Assembly (NCBI GenBank): GCA_004557975.1
Contig: SFEV01000025.1
Location: 1-54,591 of the forward strand
Reading direction: 5' to 3'
Length of the DNA: 54,591 bases
Origin: Lachnospiraceae bacterium
GTDB taxonomy: Bacteria; Bacillota; Clostridia; Lachnospirales; Lachnospiraceae
Within the stretch, counting starts at the first letter, position 1; every line of letters begins with the position of its first letter. Both the position numbers and the translations under genes were made by a program. This document shows positions 1 through 9,104 of the stretch, one piece after another. The notes beneath the pieces were generated by a model that was given only the letters and a program-made list of their open reading frames with translations, was not told where the DNA came from and searched no databases.

Positions 1-5
1 CTTTC

Positions 6-1994
6 ATGGATCATTTTGAATTAGTATCAGAATACGCCCCCACCGGCGATCAGCCGCAGGCAATCGCCAAACTGGTGGAGGGATTTAAAGAAGGAAACCA
101 GTGTGAAACCTTACTTGGTGTCACCGGTTCCGGTAAGACATTCACCATGGCGAATGTCATTCAGGCTTTGAACAAGCCTACTTTAATATTAGCACACAAT
201 AAAACGTTAGCGGCACAGTTATACGGCGAATTCAAGGAATTCTTTCCGAACAATGCCGTTGAATACTTTGTGTCCTATTACGATTATTACCAACCGGAAG
301 CCTACGTCCCATCCTCTGACACTTACATTGCCAAGGATTCGGCTATCAATGATGAGATTGACAAGCTGCGTCTGTCTGCGACAGCTTCGCTTGTGGAACG
401 GAAGGATGTCATTATTGTGTCCAGTGTTTCCTGTATTTATGGTATTGGCAGCCCGTCAGACTATAAGGAACTTGTTGTATATCTGCGCCGGGGACAGGAA
501 AAGGATCGGGATCAGGTAATGAGGGCACTGGTGGATATTCAGTATGACAGGAATGAAATGGATTTTCACCGCGGTACGTTCCGGGTACACGGAGACGTGC
601 TTGAGATTTTTCCGGCGAATGCAAATGATTATGCATACCGGGTGGAGTTTTTCGGAGATGAGATTGACCGGATTACGGAAATTGATGTGCTGACCGGGGA
701 GATCAGGCGGGGACTGGAGTTTATAGCTGTCTTTCCGGCATCACATTACGTTGTTCCCATGGATAGAATTCTTGAGGCTGCGAAAGCGATTGAGGAAGAA
801 CTGGAGGAGAGAGTTACTTTTTTCAAAAGTGAGGACAAGCTTCTGGAGGCGCAGAGGATTTCAGAGCGGACGAATTTTGATATTGAGATGCTGCGGGAGA
901 CGGGATTCTGCTCCGGAATTGAGAATTATTCGCGGCATTTGGCGGGGCTCCCTGCAGGTGCGACACCTCATACTCTGATGGATTATTTTGGAGACGACTA
1001 TCTGCTGATTGTGGATGAGTCCCACAAGACAATCCCTCAGGTACGCGGAATGTTCGCGGGGGATCAGTCGCGTAAGACAACGCTGGTCGATTATGGCTTC
1101 CGTCTGCCGTCTGCCAAAGACAACCGGCCTCTGAACTTTGAGGAGTTTGAGAGTAAGATCGACCAGATTCTGTTTGTGTCTGCAACTCCGGGTGAATATG
1201 AGGAGGAACATGAGCTGCTTCGGGCGGAACAGATTATCCGGCCGACAGGACTGCTGGATCCGCAGGTGGAGGTCCGGCCGGTTGAGGGTCAGATTGATGA
1301 TTTGATCGGGGAAATTCATAAGGAGACAGAGGCAGGCAACAAAGTACTTGTTACGACACTGACAAAAAGGATGGCGGAGGATCTGACAGAATATATGAAA
1401 GAAATCGGAATCCGTGTCCGCTATCTGCATTCGGACATTGATACGCTGGAGCGTACGGAGATTATCAGGGATATGCGTCTGGATGTTTTTGATGTTCTGG
1501 TGGGTATCAATCTTCTGAGAGAGGGTCTGGATATTCCGGAGATTTCTCTTGTTGCGATTCTTGACGCGGATAAAGAAGGATTTCTGAGATCGTCAGTTTC
1601 TCTGATTCAGACGATTGGCCGGGCGGCACGTAATGCACAGGGACATGTAATCATGTATGCGGATACGGTTACGGATTCCATGCGTACTGCGATTGAGGAG
1701 ACGCAGCGCCGCCGTGAGATTCAGGAGCAGTATAATCAGGAACACGGTATTACGCCGCAGACGATCAAAAAGGCAGTTCGTGATCTGATCAGCATTTCCA
1801 AAGAGATTGCCAGGGAAGAGCAGAAGATGGAGAAAGATCCGGAATCCATGAGCAGAGAAGAGCTGGAGAAGCTTATATCAGAAGTGCAAAAGCAGATGAA
1901 GAAGGCTGCAGCGGAGCTGAATTTCGAGGCTGCAGCGGAATTGCGCGACAGAATGATTATGCTGAAGAAAAATTTACAGGAGATAAAAGAATAA
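6..1994 (+). CDS. uvrB: UvrABC system protein B (excinuclease subunit)
   Basis: UvrB is the damage-verifying, DNA-loading helicase-like subunit of cytoplasmic nucleotide excision repair. It receives damaged DNA from UvrA and recruits UvrC. At 662 residues it matches the usual length. Walker A (GVTGSGKT) is at residues 38-45, and the Tyr-rich beta-hairpin (YYDYYQPEAY) follows at about 90-100. The DESH Walker B box lies near 338, helicase motifs with QTIGRAARN near 535, and a C-terminal UVR motif (ELNFEAAAELRD) that contacts UvrC. The ATG at position 6 fits the family N-terminus (FELVSEYAPTGDQP), but its ribosome site lies outside the window. uvrA follows after about 110 bases on the same strand, so the two are probably co-transcribed. 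Confidence 0.98.
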   Translation: MDHFELVSEYAPTGDQPQAIAKLVEGFKEGNQCETLLGVTGSGKTFTMANVIQALNKPTLILAHNKTLAAQLYGEFKEFFPNNAVEYFVSYYDYYQPEAYVPSSDTYIAKDSAINDEIDKLRLSATASLVERKDVIIVSSVSCIYGIGSPSDYKELVVYLRRGQEKDRDQVMRALVDIQYDRNEMDFHRGTFRVHGDVLEIFPANANDYAYRVEFFGDEIDRITEIDVLTGEIRRGLEFIAVFPASHYVVPMDRILEAAKAIEEELEERVTFFKSEDKLLEAQRISERTNFDIEMLRETGFCSGIENYSRHLAGLPAGATPHTLMDYFGDDYLLIVDESHKTIPQVRGMFAGDQSRKTTLVDYGFRLPSAKDNRPLNFEEFESKIDQILFVSATPGEYEEEHELLRAEQIIRPTGLLDPQVEVRPVEGQIDDLIGEIHKETEAGNKVLVTTLTKRMAEDLTEYMKEIGIRVRYLHSDIDTLERTEIIRDMRLDVFDVLVGINLLREGLDIPEISLVAILDADKEGFLRSSVSLIQTIGRAARNAQGHVIMYADTVTDSMRTAIEETQRRREIQEQYNQEHGITPQTIKKAVRDLISISKEIAREEQKMEKDPESMSREELEKLISEVQKQMKKAAAELNFEAAAELRDRMIMLKKNLQEIKE

Positions 1995-2106
1995 AGCTGT
2001 GAAATGATGAAAGGGCAGATCTGCCAGGACAGTGTAATAACAGGCAGACAGTGATCCATATGGGATGTTAACAATGAGGAGTAAATTACAGGAGAACAGA
2101 GACACC

Positions 2107-5100
2107 ATGACAGAAGACAGTTTCGGCAGAGAATTTGATAACGAGTTTGACAGTAAATATGGAAGAGCGGTTGGAGTAAATAAGCCGGGGACGACAGAAC
2201 AGAAAATGGAAGAACAGAAAATGGAAGAACAGGAAATGAAAGATCAGGAAATGACAGAACAGGAAATGGAAGAGAACCTTATGTTGGGAAGAAAAGCGGA
2301 GGAGAAAAACGGAGACAGAAAGCAGTATATCCGAATCAGGGGGGCAAATGAGCATAATCTGAAGAATATCAGCCTGGATATTCCGAGAAACAAATTTGTT
2401 GTGCTGACAGGTCTGTCAGGGTCGGGCAAATCGTCGCTGGCGTTCGATACGATCTATGCTGAGGGACAGCGGCGCTATATGGAATCGTTATCCTCTTATG
2501 CACGCCAGTTCCTGGGGCAGATGGAGAAACCGGATGTGGAGAGTATAGAAGGGCTGCCGCCAGCAATTTCTATTGATCAGAAGACTACAAACAGGAATCC
2601 GCGCTCTACAGTTGGGACTGTTACAGAGATATACGACTATTTTCGACTGCTCTATGCGAGAATTGGTATTCCGCATTGTCCGAAGTGCGGCAAGGAGATT
2701 AAAAAACAGAGTGTGGATCAGATGGTTGATCAGATTATGGAGCTGCCGGAGCGCAGCAGGATTCAGCTTCTGGCCCCTGTTGTGCGTGGAAGGAAAGGGG
2801 AGCATGTTAAGCTTCTCGATCAGGCGAAGCGCAGCGGATATGTGCGTGTCCGGATTGATGGCAATATGTATGAGCTGTCTGAGGAGATCCGGCTGGATAA
2901 AAATATCAAGCATAATATAGAAATCGTGGTGGATCGTCTGATTGTGAAGCCGGGAATTGAAAAGAGACTGACAGATTCCATGGAGACAGTGCTGCAGCTT
3001 TCAGGTGGTCTGGTGTATGTTGAGGTACAGGATCAGGAGATGCTGCGTTTCAGCCAGAGCTTTTCCTGTCCTGACTGCGGAATCAGTATCGAAGAGATTG
3101 AACCGCGCAGTTTTTCCTTTAATAATCCTTTTGGGGCCTGCCCGGACTGTTTCGGACTTGGTTACAAGATGGAATTCGATATTGACCTGATGATACCGGA
3201 TAAAAGCCTCAGTATTCTGGATGGAGCGATTGCTGTGACAGGATGGCAGTCCTGTTCGGAAAAGGGAAGCTTTACAAGGGCAATACTCGATGCGCTTGCA
3301 GGAGAATATGGCTTTGATCTGGCCACGCCATTCGAGAAACTCCCACAGAGTATTCAGGATATTCTGATTTATGGAACGAACGGCAGAGAAGTAAAAGTGC
3401 ATTATAAAGGCCAGCGGGGAGAAGGTGTATATGATGTGGCATTTGAGGGCCTCATCCGGAATGTGGAGCGGAAGTACCGGGAGACGGGTTCCGATGTGAT
3501 GAAACAGGAATATGAGAGCTTTATGCAGATTACACCGTGTAAGCTCTGCGGAGGTCAGAGGCTGAAAAAATCGGCACTTGCAGTTACCGTGTCAGGAAAA
3601 AATATCCATGAGATCACATCAATGTCAATTGGAGATCTCAGGAATTTTCTGGATCATATGGAACTGAGCAGCCAGCAGCAGATGATTGGTGCACAGGTTC
3701 TGAAGGAAATCCGTGCCAGAATACAGTTCCTGGTGGATGTCGGTCTGGACTATTTAAGTCTGGCACGTGCGACAGGAACCCTTTCAGGCGGAGAAGCACA
3801 GAGAATCCGTCTTGCGACTCAGATCGGGTCAGGTCTGGTTGGTGTGGCATACATTCTGGACGAGCCCAGTATCGGTCTGCATCAGCGTGACAACGACAAG
3901 CTTCTGCGGACGCTGAATAATCTGCGGGACCTGGGTAATACTCTGTTAGTAGTAGAGCATGATGGGGATACGATGTACGCAGCAGATTATATTGTGGATA
4001 TCGGACCGGAAGCAGGCAGCCATGGTGGAGAAGTGGTTGCAGCCGGGACGGTTCAGGATATTATTCAGTGCGAACGGTCCATCACCGGAAAATATCTGAG
4101 CGGTGAAATCAAAATTCCTGTTCCGGAGCAGAGGAAAATACCGGCTGGATGGCTGGAAGTGCGAGGGGCACGGGAAAATAATCTGAAAAATATCAATGTA
4201 AGGTTTCCACTTGGTGTGATGACATGCGTGACGGGGGTTTCCGGGTCCGGAAAGAGCTCCCTGGTCAATGAGATTCTGTACAAGAGACTGGCGCGTGATC
4301 TGAACCGGGCAAGGATGATTCCGGGAAAACACAGGGAGATTATAGGGATAGACCAGCTGGATAAGGTCATCAATATTGACCAGTCTCCGATTGGACGTAC
4401 ACCGCGGTCGAATCCGGCAACGTACACAGGTGTCTTTGATCAGATCCGGGATCTGTTTGCTGCAACGGCAGATGCAAAAGCGCGCGGATACAAAAAAGGA
4501 AGATTCAGCTTCAATATTAAAGGAGGACGCTGTGAAGCGTGCTGCGGAGACGGAATTCTGAAGATTGAAATGCATTTTTTGCCGGATGTATACGTGCCCT
4601 GTGAAGTGTGTCATGGGAAGCGATACAACAGAGAGACGCTGGAGGTTAAATATAAAGGAAAGACAATCTATGATGTTCTTGACATGACGGTCGAGGAAGC
4701 CATGAAATTTTTTGAGCATCTGCCATCGATTTATCGCAAGATTGAAACGCTGAATGATGTGGGACTTTCTTATATTAAACTGGGGCAGCCATCCACCACA
4801 CTTTCAGGTGGAGAAGCCCAGCGCATTAAGCTTGCCACTGAGCTGAGCCGCAGAAGTACCGGCAGGACTGTGTATATTCTTGATGAACCGACAACGGGGC
4901 TTCATTTTGCTGATGTCCACAAGCTTGTGGAGATTCTGAGACGACTGACAGATGGAGGCAATACGGTGATTGTGATTGAGCATAATCTCGACGTGATTAA
5001 GACAGCAGATTATATCATCGACATCGGTCCGGAAGGCGGAGACCGGGGCGGCACTGTCATTGCAGAGGGAACACCTGAGGAGGTAGCGGAAAATCCGGTA

Positions 5101-5172
5101 TCCTATACAGGAAAATATATCAGACGCGAAATTGACCGTACACATGGAACCCTCGGGACAGATCAGGCATAG
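2107..5172 (+). CDS. uvrA: UvrABC system protein A with N-terminal extension
   Basis: UvrA is the ABC-type damage sensor of nucleotide excision repair and works as a dimer with UvrB. Both ATPase halves are complete. The first Walker A (GLSGSGKSS) is at about residues 103-111 from this start, followed by a CxxC insertion, the CPDCG...CPDC zinc finger, and a signature LSGGEAQRIRLA. The second Walker A is GVSGSGKSS, with a zinc finger CEAC...CEVC and LSGGEAQRIKLA. Family members usually begin within a few residues of the IRIRGANEHNLKN block. Here about 70-85 extra residues precede it, rich in Glu, Gln and Met and encoded by a 15-bp repeat. The start is uncertain. ATG 2107 has AGGAG 12 bases upstream, the frame stays open back to ATG 2065, and ATG 2281 after GGAAGAG would give a near-normal protein. 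Confidence 0.95.
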   Translation: MTEDSFGREFDNEFDSKYGRAVGVNKPGTTEQKMEEQKMEEQEMKDQEMTEQEMEENLMLGRKAEEKNGDRKQYIRIRGANEHNLKNISLDIPRNKFVVLTGLSGSGKSSLAFDTIYAEGQRRYMESLSSYARQFLGQMEKPDVESIEGLPPAISIDQKTTNRNPRSTVGTVTEIYDYFRLLYARIGIPHCPKCGKEIKKQSVDQMVDQIMELPERSRIQLLAPVVRGRKGEHVKLLDQAKRSGYVRVRIDGNMYELSEEIRLDKNIKHNIEIVVDRLIVKPGIEKRLTDSMETVLQLSGGLVYVEVQDQEMLRFSQSFSCPDCGISIEEIEPRSFSFNNPFGACPDCFGLGYKMEFDIDLMIPDKSLSILDGAIAVTGWQSCSEKGSFTRAILDALAGEYGFDLATPFEKLPQSIQDILIYGTNGREVKVHYKGQRGEGVYDVAFEGLIRNVERKYRETGSDVMKQEYESFMQITPCKLCGGQRLKKSALAVTVSGKNIHEITSMSIGDLRNFLDHMELSSQQQMIGAQVLKEIRARIQFLVDVGLDYLSLARATGTLSGGEAQRIRLATQIGSGLVGVAYILDEPSIGLHQRDNDKLLRTLNNLRDLGNTLLVVEHDGDTMYAADYIVDIGPEAGSHGGEVVAAGTVQDIIQCERSITGKYLSGEIKIPVPEQRKIPAGWLEVRGARENNLKNINVRFPLGVMTCVTGVSGSGKSSLVNEILYKRLARDLNRARMIPGKHREIIGIDQLDKVINIDQSPIGRTPRSNPATYTGVFDQIRDLFAATADAKARGYKKGRFSFNIKGGRCEACCGDGILKIEMHFLPDVYVPCEVCHGKRYNRETLEVKYKGKTIYDVLDMTVEEAMKFFEHLPSIYRKIETLNDVGLSYIKLGQPSTTLSGGEAQRIKLATELSRRSTGRTVYILDEPTTGLHFADVHKLVEILRRLTDGGNTVIVIEHNLDVIKTADYIIDIGPEGGDRGGTVIAEGTPEEVAENPVSYTGKYIRREIDRTHGTLGTDQA
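2197..2271 (+). repeat. 15-bp minisatellite, five units, in uvrA 5' region
   Basis: Five head-to-tail units of 15 bases based on GAACAGAAAATGGAA start at 2197, 2212, 2227, 2242 and 2257. The first two are identical; the others differ by two to four bases. Read in the uvrA frame they give EQKME, EQKME, EQEMK, DQEMT, EQEME. Because the unit is a multiple of three, copy-number change would keep the frame. Confidence 0.9.
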
Positions 5173-5310
5173 GAGAGAAAGAGACATGTGAGACAGCATC
5201 GGAAGATATCGGCGACAGGGGAGCATCGGACAAATCCGGGTGGCTTCCCTGTGATGTGCCGGAATCGGAGTGATGAGGAGTTTCCCGGAGATATTTCAGA
5301 AAACGGCAAG

Positions 5311-5338
5311 AAAAAATCTGACCGAAGTCAGATTTTTT
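5311..5338 (+). terminator. Rho-independent terminator of uvrBA
   Basis: A perfect 12-bp stem, AAAAAATCTGAC / GTCAGATTTTTT, around a CGAA tetraloop ends in a six-T run. It also has an A-run upstream, so it could act in both directions. Confidence 0.9.
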
Positions 5339-5378
5339 CAGGAAAGAGAAAAATTTGGGTTGAAAAATGTTTTGCCCC

Positions 5379-5480
5379 GTATGGATTCTGTCCATACAAG
5401 TAAATGTTTGAGGGAGTACTTGGCAGCGTGTGGGGGCTGCCAAGTGTGAGTTATGAAATATATTAGCTCTTCGCTAATAT
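5379..5480 (+). other. Cluster of three hairpins, possible structured RNA or leader
   Basis: Three perfect stems follow each other: GTATGGA/TCCATAC (5379-5397, loop 5), ACTTGGCAG/CTGCCAAGT (5418-5445, loop 10) and ATATTAGC/GCTAATAT (5460-5480, loop 5). None is followed by a T-run. They lie upstream of the mreB promoter, so they would not be in the mreB transcript from that promoter. I do not recognise an RNA family. Confidence 0.4.
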
Positions 5481-5596
5481 GGTTATACAATAAAACAAAA
5501 ATGTGTTTAAATTATGTCTACTTTCTAAAAAAAGCAGAAAGATAATTAAGAAATCCTTGTAAACCGGAAATAAAAAAATAAAGACGGAAAAAGAAA

Positions 5597-5625
5597 TTCC
5601 AATTTAAAAGGAAACATGATATACT
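5597..5625 (+). promoter_or_regulatory. Putative sigma-A promoter of mreB
   Basis: A good -10 (TATACT, 5620-5625) is preceded at 17 bases by a weak -35 (TTCCAA, 5597-5602), 44 bases before the mreB start. Confidence 0.45.
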
Positions 5626-5669
5626 GACAGCACTTGGTAAAACGGGATTCAGGAAAGGGGTATTAAGAT

Positions 5670-6680
5670 ATGGCAGCTACTGATGTTGGAATTGATCTGG
5701 GTACGGCCAGCATTTTAGTATATGTCAGAGGGAAGGGCGTAGTGCTGAAGGAACCGTCCGTAGTAGCCTATGACAGAGATACAAACAAGATAAAGGCAAT
5801 CGGCGAGGAAGCACGCCTGATGCTGGGCAGGACTCCTGGCAACATTGTGGCGGTTCGTCCGATGAGAAAAGGCGTGATCTCTGATTACACAGTGACGGAA
5901 CAGATGCTGAAATACTTTATTCAGAAAGCAATCGGTAAAATGTCATTCCGCAAGCCCAGAGTCAGCATTTGTGTTCCGAGCAGTGTGACCGAGGTGGAGA
6001 AGAAGGCAGTGGAGGATGCGACATACCAGGCCGGTGCACGTGAGGTTCATATTATTGAAGAACCCATTGCCGCTGCCATCGGAGCAGGAATTGATATTTC
6101 CAGACCGTGTGGAAATATGATTGTTGATATTGGAGGCGGAACGTGTGATGTCGCTGTGATTTCTCTCGACGGAATTGTCGTGAGTTCCTCAATTAAGGTG
6201 GCAGGGGACGATTTCGATGAAGCGATTGTCAAATATGTCCGTAAGAAATACAGTCTTATGATCGGTGAGCAGACTGCTGAAGAAATAAAGATTACGATCG
6301 GTACGGCATTTGAGAAGCCGGAGCCGAAGGTGATGGAGGTAAAAGGGAGAGATCTTGTGACCGGTCTTCCCAAGACAATCCGCGTGACATCCGAGGATAC
6401 CCGTGATGCACTGAAGGAAGTGACAGGACAGATTGTGGATGCTGTTCACAGTGTACTGGAGCGTACACCGCCGGAGCTTGCAGCGGATGTGGTAGACCGG
6501 GGAATCGTTCTGACCGGAGGAGGAGCGCTGCTCAGTGGTTTGGAAGAGCTGGTAGAGGCACGGACAGGCATTAATACCATGACAGCGGAGGATCCGATGA
6601 CTGTGGTGGCAGTCGGTACCGGCAAATTCGTGGAGCTGATGGCATCTAAAGGAAAAATGATCGAGCAATATCCGGGATAA
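5670..6680 (+). CDS. mreB: Rod shape-determining protein MreB/Mbl family
   Basis: This is an actin-like ATPase that polymerises under the membrane and directs lateral cell-wall synthesis. The protein is 336 residues, normal for the family. It has the phosphate-1 motif (GIDLGTASILVY) at the start, the conserved EEPIAAAIGAG block, the phosphate-2 motif (VDIGGGTCDVAVIS) and the adenosine motif (GIVLTGGGALLSGL). The ATG at 5670 follows AAAGGGG at good spacing. No mreC or mreD is adjacent, so this may be an Mbl/MreBH-type paralogue that stands alone; sequence alone does not separate these. It appears monocistronic, with its own promoter and a weak hairpin behind it. Confidence 0.95.
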   Translation: MAATDVGIDLGTASILVYVRGKGVVLKEPSVVAYDRDTNKIKAIGEEARLMLGRTPGNIVAVRPMRKGVISDYTVTEQMLKYFIQKAIGKMSFRKPRVSICVPSSVTEVEKKAVEDATYQAGAREVHIIEEPIAAAIGAGIDISRPCGNMIVDIGGGTCDVAVISLDGIVVSSSIKVAGDDFDEAIVKYVRKKYSLMIGEQTAEEIKITIGTAFEKPEPKVMEVKGRDLVTGLPKTIRVTSEDTRDALKEVTGQIVDAVHSVLERTPPELAADVVDRGIVLTGGGALLSGLEELVEARTGINTMTAEDPMTVVAVGTGKFVELMASKGKMIEQYPG

Positions 6681-6690
6681 ATGGAACTGG

Positions 6691-6721
6691 CAGGGACGGT
6701 TGTCGTGGGGCATCGTCCCTG
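6691..6721 (+). terminator. Possible weak terminator after mreB
   Basis: An 8-bp stem, CAGGGACG / CGTCCCTG, with a 15-base loop sits 10 bases after the mreB stop. The tail is TTGCTGATT, with no real T-run, so function as a terminator is doubtful. Confidence 0.4.
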
Positions 6722-6796
6722 TTGCTGATTAATAATCGTTGAAGCCGGATCTGATGACCGAAGAGAACAGATAAATATGAGAGCAACGGTGAAAAC

Positions 6797-9022
6797 ATGG
6801 AAAAACTAGAGGGTTATATTGACCATATCATATATAGAAACAATGAGAACGGTTATACGGTTCTCGTACTCGCCAATGAGGATGGAGAAGTGACGTGTGT
6901 CGGCTCTCTTTCCTATATCAATGAAGGAGAGAAGGTAGAACTGCAGGGACAGTATACGTCACACCCGTCTTACGGGGAGCAGTTTAAGATTGAATCATAC
7001 GCGGTGAAGGATCCTGAGGATGAGGAATCGGTGGAACGTTATCTCGGTTCGGGTGCCATCAAGGGAGTAGGACCGGCACTCGCTGCAAGGATTGTGCGCC
7101 GCTTCGGAGGTGACACTTTCCGGATTATCGAGGAGGAGCCGGAGAGACTTTCCGAGATCAAGGGGATCAGTGATAAAAAAGCGCGGGAGATTGCAGAGCA
7201 GGTGTACGAAAAGCGGGACATGCGCAAGGCGATGATTTTTCTGCAGCAGTTCGGGATCACCACTTCCCTGGCTGTGAAGATCTTTCAGAAATATGGAGCG
7301 GAGATGTACCGGGTAATTCAGGAAAATCCGTACCAGCTTGCAGAGGATATCAATGGCGTAGGTTTCAGAATTGCAGATGAAATTGCCAGAAGGGCCGGGG
7401 TGAGCTTTGATTCGGAATACCGTGTGAAATGCGGGATATTTTATGTTTTGCAGCAGGCGGGAGCGGAAGGACACGTATTTCTGCCGAAGGAACGGCTGGC
7501 CGCCAGGACCGGAGAGCTGCTTGGTATTCCCATTGATAGTCTTGACCAGTATCTGATGGATCTTGCGATAGAGCGGAAAATCGTAATCAGGCAGGAGGAT
7601 AATCAGGAATGCATTTACAGTGCCCCATCTTATTTTATGGAGATGAGCACTGCAAGGATGCTCTGCGACCTGAATATTTCAGGAGAAATTGATGAGAAGA
7701 CAATATTGAAAAAAATCAGTGCCATAGAATCATCAACCGGTACATATCTTGATGAAATGCAGAAAAAGGCAGTGACGGAGGCTGTTCGCTGTGGTCTTCT
7801 TGTCATTACGGGAGGTCCCGGTACAGGAAAGACAACGACCATAAATACACTGATCTCTTATTTTGAGTCAGAGGGACTACAGATTCTTCTGGCGGCACCG
7901 ACAGGGAGAGCAGCCAAACGAATGACAGAGGCCACTGGTTATGAGGCGAGGACGATACACCGCCTCCTGGAAATCTCAGGTCCCCAGGAGGAAAACAGCG
8001 GCGGATTTTCACGAAATGCACAGAATCCTCTGGATGCGGATGTGATCATCGTTGATGAAATGTCGATGGTAGACGTGTATCTGATGCATGCACTTCTGGA
8101 TGCGGTGCCAGTCGGCACGCGTCTGATTATGGTGGGAGATGTGAACCAGCTTCCTTCTGTGGGGCCGGGCAGTATTCTGAAAGATATTATTGAGTCCGGA
8201 AGGATCACTGTTGTACGGCTGACCAGGATTTTCCGACAGGCATCAGAGAGCGATATTGTTGTGAACGCGCATAAAATCAATCGCGGTGAGCGCGTTACAC
8301 TGGATAATAAGAGCAGAGATTTCTTTTTCCTGAAAAGGCAGGATGCGAATGTGATTATCAGTATTGTGATTCAGCTGATACGGGAAAAGCTTCCGCGGTA
8401 CGTCGACGCACAGCCGTATGACATTCAGGTTCTGACACCGATGCGCAAGGGGCTGCTGGGAGTAGAGAGGCTGAACAGAATCCTGCAGGAATATCTGAAT
8501 CCTCCGGACCGCAACAAACGGGAGCATGAGCATGGAGAGCAGGTCTTCCGTGAGGGGGACAAGGTTATGCAGATCAGAAACAATTATCAGCTTGAGTGGG
8601 AGATTCGTGGCAGATACGGTATACCGGTGGAAAAGGGAGTCGGCATATTCAATGGTGACATGGGTGTGATACGGGAAATCAACCTGCAGACGGAGCGTGT
8701 GACTGTGGAATTCGATGAACACCGTATGGTAGAATATCCGTATGCCAGCCTGGAGGAACTGGAACTGGCTTACGCTGTGACCATTCACAAATCCCAGGGC
8801 AGCGAGTATCCGGCAGTTGTGATTCCGCTTCTCACAGGGCCGAGAATGCTGATGAACAGGAACCTTCTCTACACAGCTGTCACAAGAGCGAGAAAATGTG
8901 TAACACTGGTCGGAGATGATCAGACCTTCCATCAGATGATTGACAATACAGTGGAGCAGAAGCGATATACGGCGCTGGCACAGAGAATTCGTGAGCTGTC
9001 AGAAACGGAAGAGGAGAGCTGA
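6797..9022 (+). CDS. recD2: RecD2-type 5'-3' DNA helicase
   Basis: RecD2 is a superfamily 1B helicase of bacteria that lack RecBC, with roles in replication-fork and repair processes. The 741 residues show an N-terminal OB-like region (residues 1-75), helix-hairpin-helix blocks (GSGAIKGVGPALAARI near 85-100, then EIKGISDKKAREI) and Walker A GGPGTGKT at 339-346. Next come Walker B VIIVDEMSMVD, the motif MVGDVNQLPSVGPG, and the C-terminal UvrD-like AYAVTIHKSQGSEYP and YTAVTRARK. The length and long N-terminal extension fit RecD2 rather than E. coli RecD. The ribosome site before the ATG is weak (ACGGTG). comF follows after about 80 bases. Confidence 0.95.
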   Translation: MEKLEGYIDHIIYRNNENGYTVLVLANEDGEVTCVGSLSYINEGEKVELQGQYTSHPSYGEQFKIESYAVKDPEDEESVERYLGSGAIKGVGPALAARIVRRFGGDTFRIIEEEPERLSEIKGISDKKAREIAEQVYEKRDMRKAMIFLQQFGITTSLAVKIFQKYGAEMYRVIQENPYQLAEDINGVGFRIADEIARRAGVSFDSEYRVKCGIFYVLQQAGAEGHVFLPKERLAARTGELLGIPIDSLDQYLMDLAIERKIVIRQEDNQECIYSAPSYFMEMSTARMLCDLNISGEIDEKTILKKISAIESSTGTYLDEMQKKAVTEAVRCGLLVITGGPGTGKTTTINTLISYFESEGLQILLAAPTGRAAKRMTEATGYEARTIHRLLEISGPQEENSGGFSRNAQNPLDADVIIVDEMSMVDVYLMHALLDAVPVGTRLIMVGDVNQLPSVGPGSILKDIIESGRITVVRLTRIFRQASESDIVVNAHKINRGERVTLDNKSRDFFFLKRQDANVIISIVIQLIREKLPRYVDAQPYDIQVLTPMRKGLLGVERLNRILQEYLNPPDRNKREHEHGEQVFREGDKVMQIRNNYQLEWEIRGRYGIPVEKGVGIFNGDMGVIREINLQTERVTVEFDEHRMVEYPYASLEELELAYAVTIHKSQGSEYPAVVIPLLTGPRMLMNRNLLYTAVTRARKCVTLVGDDQTFHQMIDNTVEQKRYTALAQRIRELSETEEES

Positions 9023-9104
9023 GTGAATGCAGCGTTTTGCTGTGATGTGAAAATGACAAATCCAGAATCAGGAGAATCGTGCGGGGAGAGAGCCGGTAAT
9101 CCGG

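Larger units (their letters stand above)
5173..5669. other. Gene-free interval between uvrA and mreB
   Basis: This interval of about 500 bases holds the uvrA terminator, then three further hairpins and an AT-rich promoter zone for mreB. A 71-codon open frame at 5188-5403 runs through the terminator, resembles nothing I recognise and has no convincing ribosome site, so I do not call it a gene. Confidence 0.6.

Noticed and set aside
5188..5403. 71-codon open frame after uvrA
   Set aside because: It runs through a clear terminator, has no good ribosome site and resembles no known protein.
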